Shown here piece after piece: positions 51,876 through 54,863 of a DNA stretch of 54,863 nucleotides. The notes beneath the pieces were generated by a model. That model saw nothing but the letters and a program-made list of their open reading frames with translations, did no database searches and was not told the origin of the DNA. Source of the stretch: Streptomyces sp. YIM 98790. Lineage in GTDB: Bacteria; Actinomycetota; Actinomycetes; Streptomycetales; Streptomycetaceae. The stretch lies in contig NZ_WTLH01000006.1 of assembly GCF_011421595.1 (NCBI RefSeq), positions 20,005 through 74,867 on the forward strand, in the 5' to 3' direction. Positions within the stretch are counted from its first letter, which is position 1, and the number at the start of each line of letters is the position of its first letter. The translations under genes and the position numbers were made by a program.

Positions 51876-53021
51876 ATGGAACTGCACACCGTCTGGTTCA
51901 TCCTCATCGCCGTTCTGTGGATCGGCTACTTCTTCCTGGAGGGCTTCGACTTCGGTGTCGGCATCCTCACCAAGGGCCTGGCCAGGGACCGCCGCGAACG
52001 CCGGGTGCTGATCAACACCATCGGCCCGGTCTGGGACGGCAACGAGGTGTGGCTGCTCACCGCGGGCGGCGCCACCTTCGCCGCCTTCCCCGAGTGGTAC
52101 GCCACGCTCTTCTCCGGCTTCTACATCCCGCTGCTGCTCATCCTGGTCAGCCTGATCGTGCGCGGCGTGGCCTTCGAGTACCGGGCCAAGCGGCCGGAGG
52201 AGAACTGGCAGCGCAACTGGGAACACGCCATCTTCTGGTCCTCGCTGCTGCCCGCCTTCCTGTGGGGTGTGGCGTTCGCCAATGTGGTGCGCGGCGTGCC
52301 GATCGGCCCCGACAAGGAATTCGCCGGCAACCTCTTCGACCTGCTCGGCCCGCACGCGCTGCTCGGCGGCGCGGTCACCCTGGCGCTGTTCACCTTCCAC
52401 GGCGCCGTCTTCGTCTCGCTCAAGACGGTGGGGGAGATCCGGGAACGGGCCCGGAAGCTGGCCGGCAGGCTGGGGCTGGTGACGGCCGCGCTGGCGGTGG
52501 CCTTCCTGCTCTGGACGCAGTCGATGACCGGTGACGGCTGGAGCCTGGCCGCGCTGGCGGTGGCGGCGGCGGCACTGCTCGCCGCGCTCCGGGCCAACGG
52601 CCTCGGCCGGGAGGGCTGGGCGTTCGCGCTCTCCGGGGTCACCATCGTGGCCGCGGTGGCCATGCTCTTCCTGTCGCTCTTCCCGGACGTCATGCCCTCC
52701 TCGCTGAACGCGGAGTGGAGCCTGACCGTGGAGAACGCCTCGGCCACCGACTACACCCTGCGGATCATGACCTGGGCGGCCGCCCTCGCCACCCCGGTGG
52801 TGCTGCTCTACCAGGGCTGGACCTACTGGGTGTTCCGCCGGCGGATCGGCGTCCAGCACATCGCCGAGGAGCGGCCCTCGTCCCCGCCGGACGTTCCGGA
52901 TGTCCCGGACGGTACGAACGGGCCTGACGGGCCTGACGGTACGGACGGGCGGGACGGTGCGTCCGGCCCGCCGGAGAGCACCGCACCGCCCGCCCCGGCC
53001 AGCCCCGCCCCGGCCGGATGA
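51876..53021 (+). CDS. cydB: Cytochrome bd oxidase subunit II
   Basis: 381 residues with about nine membrane helices: FILIAVLWIGYFFLEGFDFG at the start, then GPVWDGNEVWLLTAGGATFA, then AFPEWYATLFSGFYIPLLL, all typical of CydB. The C-terminal ~50 residues are a Gly/Asp/Pro repeat tail (DGTNGPDGPDGTDGRDG), unlike the core, that probably extends into the cytoplasm. The ATG at 51876 has GAGGAA 9 nt upstream. It lies 30 bp after cydA. Confidence 0.97.
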   Translation: MELHTVWFILIAVLWIGYFFLEGFDFGVGILTKGLARDRRERRVLINTIGPVWDGNEVWLLTAGGATFAAFPEWYATLFSGFYIPLLLILVSLIVRGVAFEYRAKRPEENWQRNWEHAIFWSSLLPAFLWGVAFANVVRGVPIGPDKEFAGNLFDLLGPHALLGGAVTLALFTFHGAVFVSLKTVGEIRERARKLAGRLGLVTAALAVAFLLWTQSMTGDGWSLAALAVAAAALLAALRANGLGREGWAFALSGVTIVAAVAMLFLSLFPDVMPSSLNAEWSLTVENASATDYTLRIMTWAAALATPVVLLYQGWTYWVFRRRIGVQHIAEERPSSPPDVPDVPDGTNGPDGPDGTDGRDGASGPPESTAPPAPASPAPAG

Positions 53022-53038
53022 ACCGAGGGGAAGCCACC

Positions 53039-53095
53039 GTGCGCACCGGATTCGTCACCGACTGTCAGTACCTCCTGATGGAATGGCCGCCCTGA
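53039..53095 (+). CDS. 18-codon ORF between cydB and cydCD
   Basis: GTG at 53039 has a strong GAGGGGAAG ribosome binding site (53025-53033) and codes for MRTGFVTDCQYLLMEWPP, ending at TGA 53093-53095, 13 bp inside the cydCD frame. The cydCD start at 53083 has no ribosome binding site of its own, so this ORF may load ribosomes for it. The peptide has one Cys. I do not know it as an annotated gene; an ATG at 53018 gives a 25-residue alternative. Confidence 0.5.
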   Translation: MRTGFVTDCQYLLMEWPP

Positions 53096-54863
53096 AGCCG
53101 ATCGATCCGCGACTGCTGCGCCACGCCCGCGCCACCCGGGGCTTTCTCGCCGCCTCGGTGGCGCTGGGCCTGGCCAACGCGCTGCTGGTGATCGCCCAGG
53201 CCGTGCTGATCGCCGACCTGGTGACGGGCGCCTTCCAGCGCGGGCTGACCGCGGGCGAGCTGAGCGGCCCGCTGGCCTGGCTGGCCGTCACCGCCGCCGG
53301 CCGGGCCGCGGTGGCCTGGCTGACCGAGCTGGCCGCGCACCGGGCGAGCGCCGCCGTCAAGTCCGAGCTGCGGCTGCGGCTGCTCGACCACGCCTCCGCC
53401 CGCCTCGGCCCCGCCTGGGTGGGGACGCAGCGCACCGGCGAGCTGGCCAACCTCGCCACCCGCGGGATCGACGCGCTGGACGGCTACTTCTCCCGCTATC
53501 TGCCGCAGCTCGGGCTTGCCGCGGTGGTGCCGGTGGCGGTGCTGGCGCAGATCCTCACCGAGGACTGGCTCTCGGCCGCCACCATCGCCGCGACACTTCC
53601 GCTGATCCCGCTGTTCATGGTGCTGATCGGCTGGGCCACCCAGGCCCACATGGACCGGCAGTGGCGTCAGCTCTCCCGGCTCTCCGGCCACTTCCTGGAC
53701 GTGGTCGCGGGGCTCACGACGCTCAAGGTGTTCGGCCGGGCAAAGGCCCAGGCCGACAAGATCCGCTCCATCACCGGCGAGTACCGCCGCTCCACGCTGC
53801 GCACCCTGCGCATCGCCTTCCTGTCCTCCTTCGCGCTGGAGCTGCTGGCCACCATCTCGGTGGCCCTGGTCGCGGTCTCCATCGGCATGCGCCTGGTGCA
53901 CGGCGGCATCGACCTGCACACCGGGCTGGTGGTGCTGATCCTGGCGCCCGAGGCGTATCTGCCGCTGCGGCAGGCCGGCGCCCAGTACCACGCCGCCGCC
54001 GAGGGGCTCTCCGCGGCCGACGAGGTGTTCGCGGTGCTGGAGACCGACCCCGGGCCGTCCGGCACCGGCCCGGCACCGGACGCCCGGCACGCACCCCTGG
54101 TGCTGGAGGGGGTCTCGGTCCGCCACCCCGGCCGGGAGGCGGATTCCCTGCCCCCGGTCTCCCTCACCGTCTCCCCCGGCGAGATCCTCGCCCTGACCGG
54201 CCCCTCCGGCGCGGGCAAGACGACCCTGCTCTCGGTGCTGCTCGGCCTCACCCGCCCCACCACCGGCCGGGTGCTGGCCGGCGGCCGGGATCTGCGGGGC
54301 ATCGACCCGGAGAGCTGGCACCGCCAGATCGCCTGGGTCCCCCAGCACCCCCACCTGTTCGCGGGCACGGTCGCCGACAACGTCCGGCTGGCCCGCCCCG
54401 CGGCCGATGACGCCGCCGTGGCCCGCGCCCTGCGGGACGCGGCGGCCGCCGGCCTGGCCCCGGAGCGGATGCTCGGCGAGGGCGGCGCCGGCCTCTCGGC
54501 CGGCCAGCGCCGCCGTGTCGCCCTGGCCCGTGCCTTCCTCGCCGACCGCCCGGTCGTGCTGCTCGACGAACCGACCGCCGCACTCGACGCAGAGACGGAG
54601 GCAGAAGTCGCCGAGGCGCTGCGCCGGCTCGCGGCCGGGCGCACCGTCGTCCTGGTCACCCACCGCCCCGCGCTGCTGCCCCTGGCCGACCGCGTCCTGC
54701 CGCTCCCCGCCCCCGGGGAGCGCGCCGCGGCGGTGACCTCCCTCGCCGGCCCCCGCTCCGGGGCTCTCCCGGCGGCCGGATCTTCCGCCGCCGGGGCGGC
54801 GGCGCGGCGGCCCGCGGAGCCGGGGGAGTGGATGCTCGGCGGGGCACACGACGAGCGGAGCGG
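53083..54863 (+). CDS. cydCD: CydD/CydCD-type cysteine/glutathione-export ABC transporter (3' end outside window)
   Basis: 593 codons in the window, no stop reached. Residues 1 to about 330 form the six-helix ABC exporter domain (FLAASVALGLANALLVIAQA; AVVPVAVLAQILTEDWLSAA). About 345-540 is a nucleotide-binding domain with Walker A GPSGAGKTT, signature LSAGQRRRVALARAF, Walker B VVLLDEP and THRPALLP. The CydD half is followed by an Ala/Gly-rich linker, so the gene probably continues as a fused CydDC, as in other Streptomyces. It is needed to assemble cytochrome bd. The ATG at 53083 is the first start in this frame. Confidence 0.93.
   Translation, partial: MAALKPIDPRLLRHARATRGFLAASVALGLANALLVIAQAVLIADLVTGAFQRGLTAGELSGPLAWLAVTAAGRAAVAWLTELAAHRASAAVKSELRLRLLDHASARLGPAWVGTQRTGELANLATRGIDALDGYFSRYLPQLGLAAVVPVAVLAQILTEDWLSAATIAATLPLIPLFMVLIGWATQAHMDRQWRQLSRLSGHFLDVVAGLTTLKVFGRAKAQADKIRSITGEYRRSTLRTLRIAFLSSFALELLATISVALVAVSIGMRLVHGGIDLHTGLVVLILAPEAYLPLRQAGAQYHAAAEGLSAADEVFAVLETDPGPSGTGPAPDARHAPLVLEGVSVRHPGREADSLPPVSLTVSPGEILALTGPSGAGKTTLLSVLLGLTRPTTGRVLAGGRDLRGIDPESWHRQIAWVPQHPHLFAGTVADNVRLARPAADDAAVARALRDAAAAGLAPERMLGEGGAGLSAGQRRRVALARAFLADRPVVLLDEPTAALDAETEAEVAEALRRLAAGRTVVLVTHRPALLPLADRVLPLPAPGERAAAVTSLAGPRSGALPAAGSSAAGAAARRPAEPGEWMLGGAHDERS

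Noticed and set aside
50280..52859. 859-residue minus-strand frame opposite cydA and cydB
   Set aside because: Shadow of two well-supported membrane protein genes, with Gly/Glu/Asp/His-rich content and no domain.
1..54863. CRISPR array
   Set aside because: No regularly spaced direct repeats of 24-40 bp were found. The short repeats seen (CCCCGCACG, CTGGTCA, acidic-codon repeats in ycnI and copCD) are not array-like.

Overview
The window is high-GC actinobacterial DNA and almost certainly comes from Streptomyces or a very close relative. The evidence is the GC-rich third codon positions, GTG/TTG starts, two SigF/SigB-type sigma factors in tandem, a SpoIIE phosphatase with an anti-sigma kinase, Spo0M and PucR proteins, an extracellular copper / DyP-peroxidase cluster like that of S. 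lividans, and a Rex-type operator before cydAB-cydCD. From memory, the gene order resembles two core segments of the S. coelicolor chromosome (sigma pair - tRNA-Ser - tadA - upp; and dyp - pheA - serS - HAD - hisC - cydABCD). That synteny was not checked here.

Layout. 1-630: remnant of the 3' half of a tRNA-Arg gene with repeats, probably an attachment-site scar of an integrative element lying to the left. 631-3952: a VOC-fold protein, a secreted protein, an NAD-binding/SRPBCC protein and a small membrane protein. 4201-6642: two SigF-like sigma factors and a 54-residue membrane protein. 6909-9522: tRNA-Ser(CGA), tadA with its partner protein, a 62-residue basic protein, and upp. 9599-12631: LytR_C-domain protein, a VapB-like orphan and a secreted M28 aminopeptidase. 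12936-16274: EamA transporter, then a PucR regulator divergent from an SDR. 16383-19873: SanA/YdcF-like protein, then a TreT-like glycosyltransferase fused to a YHS domain, and GalT. 19900-25159: Spo0M, a secreted protein, a 1000-residue GAF/SpoIIE/HATPase phosphatase and an anti-sigma kinase.

25427-32024 is the copper region: a membrane protein, YcnI, Sco, PCuAC, CopC-CopD and a Tat-exported DyP peroxidase. 32069-35720: pheA, serS and a HAD phosphatase, with a DnaA-box cluster built on a 23-bp-arm inverted repeat upstream of serS. 35816-38910: a gene remnant, kptA (with a second small group of DnaA boxes) and a hydrolase-SDR fusion with two palindromic operators. 39099-42797: two interlocked ABC-2 exporter gene pairs. 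42956-47164: an LLM oxidoreductase, a second HAD phosphatase, a membrane protein and a PPP-type phosphoesterase. 47360-end: a LacI regulator, hisC, a Rex-type site, cydA, cydB, an 18-codon upstream ORF and cydCD, which runs off the window.

How the parts work together: Sco, PCuAC, CopCD, YcnI and DyP form an extracytoplasmic copper delivery module, and cydABCD provides the copper-independent bd oxidase under probable NADH/NAD+ control. The sigma factors, anti-sigma kinase and SpoIIE phosphatase are parts of partner-switching stress/development signalling. No CRISPR array, transposase, phage gene cluster or biosynthetic gene cluster was seen. The points most worth a second look are the palindromic DnaA-box cluster, the YHS-fused glycosyltransferase beside GalT, the upstream ORF that overlaps cydCD, the hairpin that separates ycnI from the sco operon, and the tRNA-Arg scar.
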